The notes under the pieces were generated by a model that was not told the origin of the DNA, did no database searches, and worked only from the letters and a program-made list of their open reading frames with translations. Positions 14,807-22,041 of a DNA stretch of 37,121 bases are shown one piece after another. Source of the stretch: an uncultured Lachnospiraceae bacterium (GTDB taxonomy: Bacteria; Bacillota; Clostridia; Lachnospirales; Lachnospiraceae); the NCBI GenBank assembly GCA_946040795.1, contig CAMGCK010000014.1:1-37121 (forward strand), written 5' to 3'. How positions within the stretch are numbered: the first letter of the stretch is position 1; every line of letters begins with the position of its first letter. The position numbers were made by a program, and so were the translations under genes.

Positions 14807-15790
14807 TCAGATATTCTCGGTACCCTTTCTGTAATATGCTACACGACCGTCGATCTCGGAGTAGTCGATCTCTCCGGTCGCAATGAACTTGTCCAGTACG
14901 TCCTGCGTCGGGATGCCTGCGCGGCCGCCGATGCGGGTGCACTTGATGGCAGAGGTACCGCTCGCCAGCAGTGCGCACTCTCTTGCGCTCTTGCCCTGTG
15001 CGTACTCTGCAATGAATGCGCCGTGGAAAATATCGCCGGCGCCGACGGTATCGATGACATCCACATTGAATGCCGGTACCGTGAAGAAGCCGTTTTCGTC
15101 AACGCCTGCGCAGCCCTTTTCGCCGAAGGTGAAGATGGCGATCCTGGGTCCGCGTGCCTGAATGTTGCGGCACTCTTCTTCCAGGTTTTCAATACCCTTG
15201 GCCTTTGCGCCCGGGAACATGACATCAAATACAAATTCGGAGCCGATGAAGATATCGATGTCCGGGATCATGGCTTCCAATTCCGGGGAGTGGCCATCGG
15301 CATCGATGAAGACTTCAACTCCGTTCTCCTTAGCGACCTGAACGGCGCGGCGGGTCATTTCAGAAGCGCCGGAAATAAACAGGTAGCGGGAATCCTTTAA
15401 AAGGCCCCAATCCGCATCCGCTTCGGTCATGCGGCGGCAGGTACCCGGATAGAACAGCATGGTACGGGTCATGGACTTCTTCTCTGCAACAACAATGTCC
15501 AGAGAGGTGGTCTTGCCCGGATCCAGGATCACGTTGGAAACATTGACGCCGTGGCGCTTGAAATCCTCATAGCAGAAACGGCCGTAGCTATCATCGCCGT
15601 AGATCCCGCTGATGGTGCACTTTGCGCCCAGGCGTGCGGATGCGATGATACCGGAAGATACCTTGCCGCCGCCCTGCCAGCTTAAGTCGGTCACACCGGT
15701 GCCGCGGTTCAGTTCCGGCATCTCATTGATGCAGACATTTAAGTCCAGGCAGCCGGACTCAATGCCGAAAATGTCATACTTCTTGCTCAT
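14807..15790 (-). CDS. PfkB-family carbohydrate kinase
   Basis: Ribokinase-like sugar kinase of 327 residues that phosphorylates a sugar or sugar acid with ATP. The PfkB C-terminal signature DTVGAGDIFHGAF (247-259) carries the catalytic base Asp253. The N-terminal glycine-rich part (WQGGGKVSSGIIASARLG, 39-55) and GDDSYG match the family. AGGAG lies 11 bases before the ATG. Its own candidate promoter lies directly upstream, so it may lead a transcript through GNAT, MFS and the esterases. Neighbouring genes favour a hexuronate-derived or unusual sugar substrate, for example 2-keto-3-deoxygluconate, but no residue shows this directly. Confidence 0.92.
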   Translation of the reverse strand: MSKKYDIFGIESGCLDLNVCINEMPELNRGTGVTDLSWQGGGKVSSGIIASARLGAKCTISGIYGDDSYGRFCYEDFKRHGVNVSNVILDPGKTTSLDIVVAEKKSMTRTMLFYPGTCRRMTEADADWGLLKDSRYLFISGASEMTRRAVQVAKENGVEVFIDADGHSPELEAMIPDIDIFIGSEFVFDVMFPGAKAKGIENLEEECRNIQARGPRIAIFTFGEKGCAGVDENGFFTVPAFNVDVIDTVGAGDIFHGAFIAEYAQGKSARECALLASGTSAIKCTRIGGRAGIPTQDVLDKFIATGEIDYSEIDGRVAYYRKGTENI

Positions 15791-15822
15791 ATTGTGTCTA
15801 CTCCTGCAAGCATAAATAATTA

Positions 15823-15851
15823 TTTTATTCGTCCGATAAACGGATCATCAA
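15823..15851 (-). promoter_or_regulatory. Candidate promoter of the kinase-led operon, with dyad in spacer
   Basis: Minus strand: -35 TTGATG (15846-15851), 17-bp spacer, -10 TAAAAT (15823-15828). The spacer contains TCCG-TTAT-CGGA (15833-15844), a short dyad that could be an operator. Transcription would begin about 26 bases before the kinase ATG. Confidence 0.5.
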
Positions 15852-15877
15852 TTCACTGTCTGTCGATGAAGCTCAAC

Positions 15878-16636
15878 TCAATCCATGTTTCTTGCAAATA
15901 CGGAACAGGGCTTATCAAAGGTCAGCGGAGTCTCACCATCCAGCATGGTGACGATACCGCCCGCTTCCTTTACGACAAGAGACGCAGCAGCGTAATCCCA
16001 CGGGGAAAGCTGCATCTCAAAGAAGATCTCATAGCGGCCGCATGCCACGTTGCAGAGATCGATGACCGCGGAACCCATCCGACGGACATCCAGCGCCTTT
16101 GCCATGTAATCCTTGACCATCTCAAAGGTCTTGTCCCAGCGCTCCGGATTGTACGGAGAAGTACCGAAACCGACGATGGCCTGCTCCAGCGGGCTGTTGG
16201 AAACGTGGATCGGCTGACCGTTTAAAAACGCGCCGCAGCCCTTTTCCGCCGTAAACACTTCGTCCAGATACGGGTTGTAGCAGACGCCGATGTACTGCTT
16301 GCCGTCCTTTAACAGTGCCACGGAAATAGCGCTCTGCTTCAGGTCCTTGATGAAGTTCGTGGTGCCGTCGATGGGGTCCACGATGAAGCTGTAACCCTTT
16401 TCGATCTGCGCATGTACATCTTCTTCCTCGCCCACGAAAACCGCTTCCGGCAGGATTTCATAAAGAAGTCCCTGAATGGTCTTCTGAATCAGTTTATCAT
16501 AAGCGGTCACAAAATTGGCATGTCCCGCCTTCTGTTCGATGTTTGCTTCACTGCGGTCCGCATTCTTCATGATCTCGCCGCATTTTTTAACAGCTTCCGT
16601 GATCTCAGCAATCAGCTGTGTTCCTGATTTTTCCAT
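15878..16636 (-). CDS. Inositol-monophosphatase-family phosphatase
   Basis: Mg2+/Li+-type phosphatase of 252 residues. Metal and catalytic motifs are intact: GEE at 69-71, DPIDGTTNF at 87-95 and SPWDYAA at 211-217. ATG 16636 is chosen because AGGAGG lies about five bases before it; the preceding in-frame ATG leaves only two bases. Family members hydrolyse inositol phosphates, fructose-1,6-bisphosphate, histidinol phosphate or PAP, and the sequence alone does not decide. It lies 87 bases upstream of the kinase gene in the same direction, possibly transcribed together but separated by a candidate promoter. Confidence 0.93.
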   Translation of the reverse strand: MEKSGTQLIAEITEAVKKCGEIMKNADRSEANIEQKAGHANFVTAYDKLIQKTIQGLLYEILPEAVFVGEEEDVHAQIEKGYSFIVDPIDGTTNFIKDLKQSAISVALLKDGKQYIGVCYNPYLDEVFTAEKGCGAFLNGQPIHVSNSPLEQAIVGFGTSPYNPERWDKTFEMVKDYMAKALDVRRMGSAVIDLCNVACGRYEIFFEMQLSPWDYAAASLVVKEAGGIVTMLDGETPLTFDKPCSVFARNMD

Positions 16637-16749
16637 CATTTCCTCCTGCCCTTTTCCCAGGCATATATTCTCACCATGTTCACGACCTCTGACAACCCCT
16701 CTGTCGTTCTCACGGATATTCAAATTCTTTTACAAATCAAACGGCAAAA

Positions 16750-16768
16750 CCGCCAATCACAATGGCGG
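16750..16768 (-). terminator. Terminator after the Nudix gene
   Basis: CCGCCA (16750-16755) and TGGCGG (16763-16768) form a compact GC stem with a seven-base loop. On the minus strand it is followed by TTTTGCCGTTTG. It lies between the Nudix stop and the phosphatase gene. Confidence 0.65.
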
Positions 16769-16795
16769 CTGTATTGATTATCGTTCCAGGTCCTG

Positions 16796-17290
16796 TCAAA
16801 ATGTTGTCCTTCTTTTAGTTTTTTGTTCTTTCTCCGGTCCTTCGTAATGCTCCACGAGGTCATCGCCCACGTAACGAAGCGTCATTTCCGGCATCACCCC
16901 GCCCGTCAGAAGCGGCGTCAGAAACAGCCGGTCCCCGGCCCAGAGATTCAGCGATAAAATATCCTCTTTGGGGATCCAGCGAAGCGTACCTTCCGAGCAG
17001 TCCTCGTTCAATTCGCCGGTGAACTCCGGCGCTGTATATACATACATTTCTTCCGCTTCCCACTTATCGCTGCGGAAGTGGACCACGCCGTGAAATTCCG
17101 GTCGGATCACAGTGAGTCCGGTCTCCTCGAGGCATTCGCGGATGCAGCATTCCTCCATGGTCTCATCGGCCTCTCTTTTCCCGCCGATGCCGATCCATTT
17201 GCCCTCATTCAGATCATTTTTCTTTTTATTGCGAAGCAGCATCAGCCACTTTCCGTCTTTTTCAATATGGCAGATCGTTGAGTAAATCAA
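16796..17290 (-). CDS. Nudix hydrolase, MutT/8-oxo-dGTPase-like
   Basis: Small Nudix pyrophosphohydrolase of 164 residues. The Nudix box is complete from Gly37 to Leu59: G-x5-E43-x7-R51-E52-xx-E55-E56-x-G58. The opening YSTICHIEKDGKWLMLLRNKKKNDLNEGKWIGIGG resembles the 8-oxo-dGTP diphosphatase group, so removal of oxidised nucleotides is the likely role. The start is TTG at 17290, supported by AGGAGG six bases upstream. The last 15 residues are basic. A promoter with an extended -10 lies upstream, and the gene diverges from the SDR pair. Confidence 0.88.
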   Translation of the reverse strand: MIYSTICHIEKDGKWLMLLRNKKKNDLNEGKWIGIGGKREADETMEECCIRECLEETGLTVIRPEFHGVVHFRSDKWEAEEMYVYTAPEFTGELNEDCSEGTLRWIPKEDILSLNLWAGDRLFLTPLLTGGVMPEMTLRYVGDDLVEHYEGPEKEQKTKRRTTF

Positions 17291-17354
17291 TGGCCGCCTC
17301 CTCTTGGATCATGCCGCGCATGACCCTGCTTTCCGAATTTACATATTTGGAAGT

Positions 17355-17363
17355 AGTATAGCA
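17355..17363 (-). promoter_or_regulatory. Extended -10 promoter of the Nudix gene
   Basis: The minus strand reads TGCTATACT, an extended -10 (TGnTATACT) with no strong -35. The start of transcription would lie near 17348, giving a leader of about 58 bases. Confidence 0.5.
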
Positions 17364-17431
17364 TAGTTTTTCGTGTAAATAAACTATAAAATAATAAAGC
17401 ATATACATTCATCAAGTTTGTAAATGACGAC

Positions 17432-17460
17432 TTGATTATCTGTGAAAACAGGCGTAAAAT
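17432..17460 (+). promoter_or_regulatory. Promoter of the SDR pair
   Basis: -35 TTGATT (17432-17437), 17-bp spacer and -10 TAAAAT (17455-17460). The leader to the ATG at 17569 is about 100 bases. The divergent gap 17291-17568 holds only this and the Nudix promoter; I see no other feature in it. Confidence 0.55.
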
Positions 17461-17568
17461 CGACTGTAAACAGAGCCCGCCCGGGACTGAATTCAAGCGG
17501 CTCACCCATTCTGCTGCGCGGGTATGATCACCGATCCTGCAGCACAAATACATCATAAGGAGACTGAC

Positions 17569-18306
17569 ATGAATACGACTGAAATTCGCACAGCCCTCGT
17601 TACCGGCGCAGACCGTGGACTGGGCTACTGCATCGTCAAGGAACTGCTGGATCACGGCTGGCGTGTTTTTGCAGGTAAATACCTGGAAGACTACAGCCTG
17701 CTGGATGAACTTGCAGAAAGTTACCCCGAAATTTATCCGGTCAAGCTGGACAGCAAGTCCGGTGATGACATGAAAAAAGTCCGTGATATTATCGCCGAAA
17801 AGGTCGGCAAGCTGGACCTCCTGGTTTCCAATGCAGCCGTCATGGGCGGTGCCCCCACCGATGATATTTCCTCCACTACCATGCTGGATACTGACACGCT
17901 GGCGATGTTCTTCCGCACCAATTCCTATGCCGCACCGATGCTGGTGGACACGCTGCTTCCGCTTCTAAGAAAGAGTGACTATCGCCGCCTTTTCTTCACC
18001 TCCAGTGAGATCTCATCCGTACGTTTAATGCGCCGTACCGGCGGCATGCGTTATGCCATGACCAAAACCGCGCTGAACCTGGGCGTCCGCATGATCTTCA
18101 ACGCCCTGCGTCCGGAGGGCTTTACCTTCCGTCTGTACCAGCCGGGCTGGATGAAGCGCATGGGCGCAGACAAGACGCTGGGTGAAGGGGGCATTGTGGA
18201 TCCGGCTGTTTCCGCACGTGAAGCTGTCCGCCAGATTCTGGAAGACCGCATCGATGAAGACCGGCTGGTCCTCGTGGACTACATGGGCCGCGAGCTTTCA
18301 TTCTAA
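17569..18306 (+). CDS. Short-chain dehydrogenase/reductase, catalytically intact
   Basis: Classical-type SDR of 245 residues, an NAD(P)-dependent oxidoreductase. The cofactor motif TGADRGLG is at 12-19 and SNAA at 87-90, the catalytic Ser is in FTSSEIS (145 or 146), and the active-site Y-x3-K is Tyr162/Lys166 in RYAMTK. ATG 17569 has AAGGAG seven bases upstream; an earlier in-frame ATG at 17524 lacks this and adds residues unlike the family. The substrate is unknown. The next gene encodes a shorter relative lacking the active-site residues, 11 bases downstream in the same transcript, which suggests the two proteins work together. Confidence 0.9.
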   Translation: MNTTEIRTALVTGADRGLGYCIVKELLDHGWRVFAGKYLEDYSLLDELAESYPEIYPVKLDSKSGDDMKKVRDIIAEKVGKLDLLVSNAAVMGGAPTDDISSTTMLDTDTLAMFFRTNSYAAPMLVDTLLPLLRKSDYRRLFFTSSEISSVRLMRRTGGMRYAMTKTALNLGVRMIFNALRPEGFTFRLYQPGWMKRMGADKTLGEGGIVDPAVSAREAVRQILEDRIDEDRLVLVDYMGRELSF

Positions 18307-18317
18307 GGAGGTTCTGT

Positions 18318-18896
18318 ATGTACAGCGCATATTTCACTACACTCGACAACGATTTTGCAAAAGCACTGGCTGCCCTCTTTGAAAAGAACGGCATTCCGGT
18401 CGTAACAGAACTGCAGTCCGGTATTGAATTCTTCATTGATACCACAGACTTTTCGCCCGCGGACGATGATCGTGCCCTGGGCGAGGGCCTTTCTGAAGAA
18501 GCCGGCATGGAAGCTTATGAAAAGAATGTCAATGAGCCCATCGCCAAGCTGCAGAACGCCATCCTCTTCCTTTCCGGAAGACGCCGCGTCTGCTTCTTAA
18601 GTTCCAAGGCTTCTTCCATTCAGTACAGTGAAGCAACCACCGGTTTCGCGCGCAATATGGCAAAGGCCGCGCTTCATCAGATTCTGACCATCACCAAAAA
18701 CACACTCATTTCAAGAGGGTACACCTTCCGTCTCTTCGATCCGATGACCGGAGAAGTACCGGTAGAGCAGGCTGCAGCTGCAGCGTTCGTGTATTTCACA
18801 CGTGACCGCTACATCGACGGACCGACAGAGCCGACACGTGATGATGAGCTGAATCTGCTGCTTCGTGACGCAAAGGGCAGAGAAATTCCGTGGTAA
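18318..18896 (+). CDS. Degenerate SDR-like protein, probable non-catalytic partner
   Basis: This 192-residue protein shares the pattern of its upstream SDR neighbour but without the chemistry. The N-terminus keeps the strand-turn-helix shape (AYFTTLDNDFAKALAALFEKNG), yet TGxxxGxG is replaced by TTLDNDFA. CFLSSKASS aligns with FFTSSEISS. In RNMAKAAL the Lys (116) is kept but Arg112 replaces the catalytic Tyr. Both proteins share GYTFRLFDP/GFTFRLYQP and end in a similar way (DAKGREIPW/DYMGRELSF). About 50 residues of the central Rossmann region are missing. A strong ribosome site (AAGGAGG, six-base spacing) shows it is translated. It may be a structural subunit. Confidence 0.75.
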   Translation: MYSAYFTTLDNDFAKALAALFEKNGIPVVTELQSGIEFFIDTTDFSPADDDRALGEGLSEEAGMEAYEKNVNEPIAKLQNAILFLSGRRRVCFLSSKASSIQYSEATTGFARNMAKAALHQILTITKNTLISRGYTFRLFDPMTGEVPVEQAAAAAFVYFTRDRYIDGPTEPTRDDELNLLLRDAKGREIPW

Positions 18897-18995
18897 GGCC
18901 ACGATGAAGCCGAGACGGAGTCGAGGGGACGATTCCGAAGGAATCGCGGTCGTGGCCGTAGGGCTTTGCCCGTTTGTTGCCACCGGCCACGATTT
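18897..18995. repeat. Palindromic intergenic element
   Basis: It begins immediately after the stop of the degenerate SDR gene. GGCCACGA (18897-18904) pairs with TCGTGGCC (18950-18957). Within it CGATTCC (18930-18936) pairs with GGAATCG (18940-18946) around a three-base loop. GGGC-TTT-GCCC follows at 18961-18971, and a third GGCCACGA copy is at 18987-18994. GC content is higher than the flanks and no ORF is credible. It resembles dispersed palindromic elements of clostridial genomes, from memory only. Confidence 0.55.
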
Positions 18996-19045
18996 GTCAA
19001 CTTTTTACGGACAAAGCCCAATACAATTTCAATAGAATAAAACCC

Positions 19046-19094
19046 AAAAGGGCGGTGTGAAAAAATCATTCTGATTTTTTCACACCGCCCTTTT
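19046..19094. terminator. Bidirectional intrinsic terminator with 23-bp perfect stem
   Basis: Arms 19046-19068 and 19072-19094 are perfectly complementary around a three-base loop. The stem contains GGGCGGTGTG and ends in A/T runs on both sides, so it works for the plus-strand SDR pair and the minus-strand cyclophilin gene that converge here. Confidence 0.9.
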
Positions 19095-19114
19095 TGTGCG
19101 TTTATAATTCCCGC

Positions 19115-19618
19115 TTACTCTACGCGAATGGATGCCATCTTCTGATCGACTTCCGGCTTATCGCTTTCGCGCATACCGAACCAGCTCTGTACCTTTTCCT
19201 TCGGCACATTCACGATCTCATCGGCCACTTCCATACCTTCGGTAACCTTACCGAATGCAGCATACTGGCCATCCAGATGCGGAGCATCGGCTACCATGAT
19301 GAAGAACTGGCTGCCTGCGGAATCCGGCATCTGTGAGCGTGCCATGGAAATGACGCCGCGGGTGTGCTTCAGATCATTCGGTACACCGTTCGCTGCGAAC
19401 TCGCCCTTAATGTGATGGCCGGGTCCGCCCATGCCGGTGCCTTCCGGGTCACCGCCCTGTATCATAAAGCCCGGGATGCAGCGATGGAAGATCAGGCCGT
19501 CATAGAAACCGCTGTTTGCAAGCTTTTCAAAGTTTTCTACGGTGATCGGTGCAATATCCTCATAAAGCTCGCCGGTCATGACACCGCCGTTCTCCATGGT
19601 GATGGTAAATTTTTTCAT
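19115..19618 (-). CDS. Cyclophilin-type peptidyl-prolyl cis-trans isomerase
   Basis: Cytoplasmic single-domain cyclophilin of 167 residues that speeds prolyl bond isomerisation during folding. The active-site run FHRCIPGFMIQGGD carries catalytic Arg46 with Phe51 and Gln54, followed by GTGMGGPG. Length is normal for bacterial PpiB-type enzymes and no signal peptide is present. GAGGAAA lies about eight bases before the ATG. It follows the SPFH gene by 18 bases and probably shares its transcript. Confidence 0.93.
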   Translation of the reverse strand: MKKFTITMENGGVMTGELYEDIAPITVENFEKLANSGFYDGLIFHRCIPGFMIQGGDPEGTGMGGPGHHIKGEFAANGVPNDLKHTRGVISMARSQMPDSAGSQFFIMVADAPHLDGQYAAFGKVTEGMEVADEIVNVPKEKVQSWFGMRESDKPEVDQKMASIRVE

Positions 19619-19636
19619 AAATGTTTCCTCAATTCA

Positions 19637-20596
19637 TCAATACTTGGTATCGCAGCAGGGATCTTCCTTTTCCGGCTCTGCTTCGTACGGAGCGGCTTCG
19701 GTAACATCGCCCAGGCCGGTCGTCTCACTGAACAGCACGTTCTGCTTAGTAAGCTGTACGACATCGGTGGGGATGACGATCTTTGCTGCATGGCCATCGG
19801 CCATCTTGATCAGGGCCTCGTAGCGCTTCAGTTCAAGCACTGCTGCGTCTGCGCAAGCTTCCTTTAAAGCCTTCAGACCATCGGCCTCAGCCTTCTTCGC
19901 AAGATAAATAGCTCTTGCTTCACCTTCTGCACGAGCGATCTTTGCATCTCTCTCACCTTCTGCAGCGAGCACCATAGCCTGGCGCTCACCTTCTGCTCTG
20001 GTGATAACAGCCTGCTTGTGACCTTCTGCCTCAAGTACGGTCTGACGACGGTCACGCTCAGCCTTCATTTCCTTTTCCATGGATGCGCGGATCTCAGCCG
20101 GCGGCATGATGTTCTTTAATTCCACGCGGCTGACTTTGATACCCCAGCGGTCCGTTGCATCATCAAGAGTCATGGTCAGCTTGCCGTTGATGGTGTCACG
20201 GGAAGTCAGAGTCTCATCGAGAGAAAGTTCACCGATGATGTTACGCAGGGTCGTAGCGGACAGGTTGCCGAGCGCGAAGATCGGATCCACTGCACCGTAT
20301 GCGAACAGGGTCGCATCGAAAATGTGGTAGTAAATGATGGAGTCGATCTGCATCGTAACGTTATCCTTGGTGATAACCGGCTGCGGCGGAGTATCGAGAA
20401 CCTGTTCCTTTAAGGTGATCTTCTTAGCGATTCTTTCAATGAACGGAGCCTTGATATGAAGACCGGCCCCCCAGGTACGGTTGTACTTACCCAGACGTTC
20501 AACGACGTACTGTGTGGCCTGCGGAACGATGACGATGTTCGCAAGTACCAGCCAGAGAATGAGAACAAAAATAATTAACGGTAAAATCCATTCCAT
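19637..20596 (-). CDS. SPFH/band-7 membrane protein, stomatin-like
   Basis: Membrane-anchored scaffold protein of 319 residues. One N-terminal segment (about 4-23) anchors it. The SPFH domain follows (VPQATQYVVERLGKYNRTWGAGLHIKAPF near 24-52). An Ala/Glu/Gly-rich coiled coil (about 170-260, repeated AEGE blocks) drives oligomerisation, and the tail ends EDPCCDTKY. Such proteins form ring or cage assemblies that organise membrane domains and proteases. The usual NfeD partner gene is not adjacent. AGGAGG precedes the ATG and a good promoter lies upstream. Confidence 0.92.
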   Translation of the reverse strand: MEWILPLIIFVLILWLVLANIVIVPQATQYVVERLGKYNRTWGAGLHIKAPFIERIAKKITLKEQVLDTPPQPVITKDNVTMQIDSIIYYHIFDATLFAYGAVDPIFALGNLSATTLRNIIGELSLDETLTSRDTINGKLTMTLDDATDRWGIKVSRVELKNIMPPAEIRASMEKEMKAERDRRQTVLEAEGHKQAVITRAEGERQAMVLAAEGERDAKIARAEGEARAIYLAKKAEADGLKALKEACADAAVLELKRYEALIKMADGHAAKIVIPTDVVQLTKQNVLFSETTGLGDVTEAAPYEAEPEKEDPCCDTKY

Positions 20597-20624
20597 AATA
20601 GGACCTCCTTAAGTTTATACGGCT

Positions 20625-20653
20625 ATTTTAACACCGCGCTCATTCAGTGTAAA
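20625..20653 (-). promoter_or_regulatory. Promoter of the SPFH-cyclophilin operon
   Basis: Minus strand: -35 TTTACA (20648-20653), 17-bp spacer and -10 TAAAAT (20625-20630) preceded by TGT, an extended -10. Confidence 0.6.
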
Positions 20654-20660
20654 CCCACAA

Positions 20661-20691
20661 AGAGAGGAAATAAGCATATCTATTTCTCTCT
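20661..20691 (-). terminator. Hairpin downstream of the RlmI-like gene
   Basis: AGAGAGGAAATA (20661-20672) pairs with TATTTCTCTCT (20681-20691) with one bulged G. On the minus strand only TTTG follows, so termination would be weak. Confidence 0.4.
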
Positions 20692-20694
20692 TCC

Positions 20695-20788
20695 GACGCA
20701 TTCCCGCTGAAGTTTTTTGCAGATGTATTCCACTGCTGCTTTCAGCAGATGTTTTCCCACTGATGCTTCCCACCGATGTTTCCCCGCC
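20695..20788. repeat. Degenerate 13-14-base tandem repeat
   Basis: Seven imperfect units in a row begin at 20695, 20709, 20722, 20735, 20748, 20762 and 20775. Clear units are GATGTATTCCACT, GATGTTTTCCCACT, GATGCTTCCCACC and GATGTTTCCCCGCC. There are no spacers, so it is a minisatellite and not CRISPR. It lies just after the stop of the RlmI-like gene. Confidence 0.6.
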
Positions 20789-20796
20789 GTTTATAT

Positions 20797-22041
20797 TTAC
20801 ACTACCTGGAACAAATAGAATTTCAGATAATCCGTTTCCGGTACATTCCAGAGGATCGGATGATCCGGCGCCTGCTGACGCGCTTCGATCTGCTTCAGTT
20901 CCACACCAGCATCCAGCGCGGCACTCTTCAGCATCTTCACGAATTCCTCACTGGGCATGAAGTGGCTGCAGGAAGCGGTGGCAAAGTAACCGCCGCGGGG
21001 CAGAAGACGCAGCGCGCGGAGATTGATTTCCTTGTATCCCTTTTCCGCGTTCTTCACAGTCTTTCTGGACTTGGTAAAGGCCGGCGGATCCAGGATGATG
21101 AAATCGTAGGGATGACCGCCTTTTTCAATTAGTGAAGGCAGAAGATCAAAGACATCGGCCACGACAAAATCCATGCGGTCCGTCAGGCCGTTCCGTTCCG
21201 CGTTTTTGCGTGCCATTTCAATGGCGGACGCGGAAATATCCACGGCTGTCACATGCTCGGCTCCGCCCATGGCGGCATTCAGTGCGAAGGAGCCGGTGTG
21301 CGTGAAGCAGTCCAGCACCTTACGGCCCTTGGCAAGACGTGCCACCACCAGCCGATTGTACTTCTGATCCAGGAAGAAACCGGTCTTCTGGCCGTTCTCC
21401 ACATCCACTTCGTAGCGGACCCCGTTCTCGACGATCTCCGTTACAGCAGATGCCGGTATCTCCTTTCCGGGAAGGTTGTACCAGCCCTTGTATTTTTCCA
21501 TGCCTTCCAGCTCACGGATCGCTGCTTCGTTTCTTTCAAATAAACCATCGATCTTCACGCCGTCCTTTTCCAGCTCATCGACCAGGATGCGGTACAGCAT
21601 GTCCTTGATCTTCTCCGTGCCAATGGACAGCACTTCCGTGGAAAGAAGATTGTCAAAACGGTCCACGGTAAGGCCGGGGAAACCGTCGGCCTCGCCGAAA
21701 ATAAGGCGGCAGGCGGAGAAATCATCGCCCATGACCACCTTGCGGTAGTCCAGTGCGTAACGAATGCGGCGAGTCCAGAAAGCCTCATCAAAGCGATCAT
21801 TGGCGTTGTGAGACAGAAGACGCACGCGGATCCTGCTCTTTTTGCTGATGAAACCGGTGCCCAGGTACTTGCCGTTTTCACCGATGGCATCCACCAGACT
21901 TCCGTTTTCAATTTCTTCCGGATCCGCACAGTTTTCCATGCGGATGACTTCCTGCTCGTAGATCCAGGGATGGCCGTTTTCCACCCAGCGAATGCCCTTT
22001 TTCGTGATTATCGCACGCGGGTAAATTCTTTCCTGCTTCAT
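20797..22041 (-). CDS. Class I rRNA methyltransferase, RlmI-like
   Basis: SAM-dependent 23S rRNA m5C methyltransferase family (RlmI/YccW type), 414 residues. An N-terminal PUA RNA-binding domain (about 4-80, KKGIRWVENGHPWIYEQEV) is followed by a linker domain and a Rossmann methyltransferase domain. SAM motif I is DCFTHTGSFALNAA and the catalytic/substrate motif LDPPAFTKS. Its start overlaps the peptidase T stop by four bases (ATGA), with AAAGGTGG upstream, so the two are cotranscribed. The exact target base is not provable from sequence. Confidence 0.92.
   Translation of the reverse strand: MKQERIYPRAIITKKGIRWVENGHPWIYEQEVIRMENCADPEEIENGSLVDAIGENGKYLGTGFISKKSRIRVRLLSHNANDRFDEAFWTRRIRYALDYRKVVMGDDFSACRLIFGEADGFPGLTVDRFDNLLSTEVLSIGTEKIKDMLYRILVDELEKDGVKIDGLFERNEAAIRELEGMEKYKGWYNLPGKEIPASAVTEIVENGVRYEVDVENGQKTGFFLDQKYNRLVVARLAKGRKVLDCFTHTGSFALNAAMGGAEHVTAVDISASAIEMARKNAERNGLTDRMDFVVADVFDLLPSLIEKGGHPYDFIILDPPAFTKSRKTVKNAEKGYKEINLRALRLLPRGGYFATASCSHFMPSEEFVKMLKSAALDAGVELKQIEARQQAPDHPILWNVPETDYLKFYLFQVV

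Noticed and set aside
17287..17655. 122-codon minus-strand open frame across the divergent promoters
   Set aside because: It overlaps both promoters and the SDR start, has no ribosome site and no family resemblance.
20695..20788. CRISPR array
   Set aside because: The units are only 13-14 bases, imperfect and contiguous, with no spacers and no cas genes.
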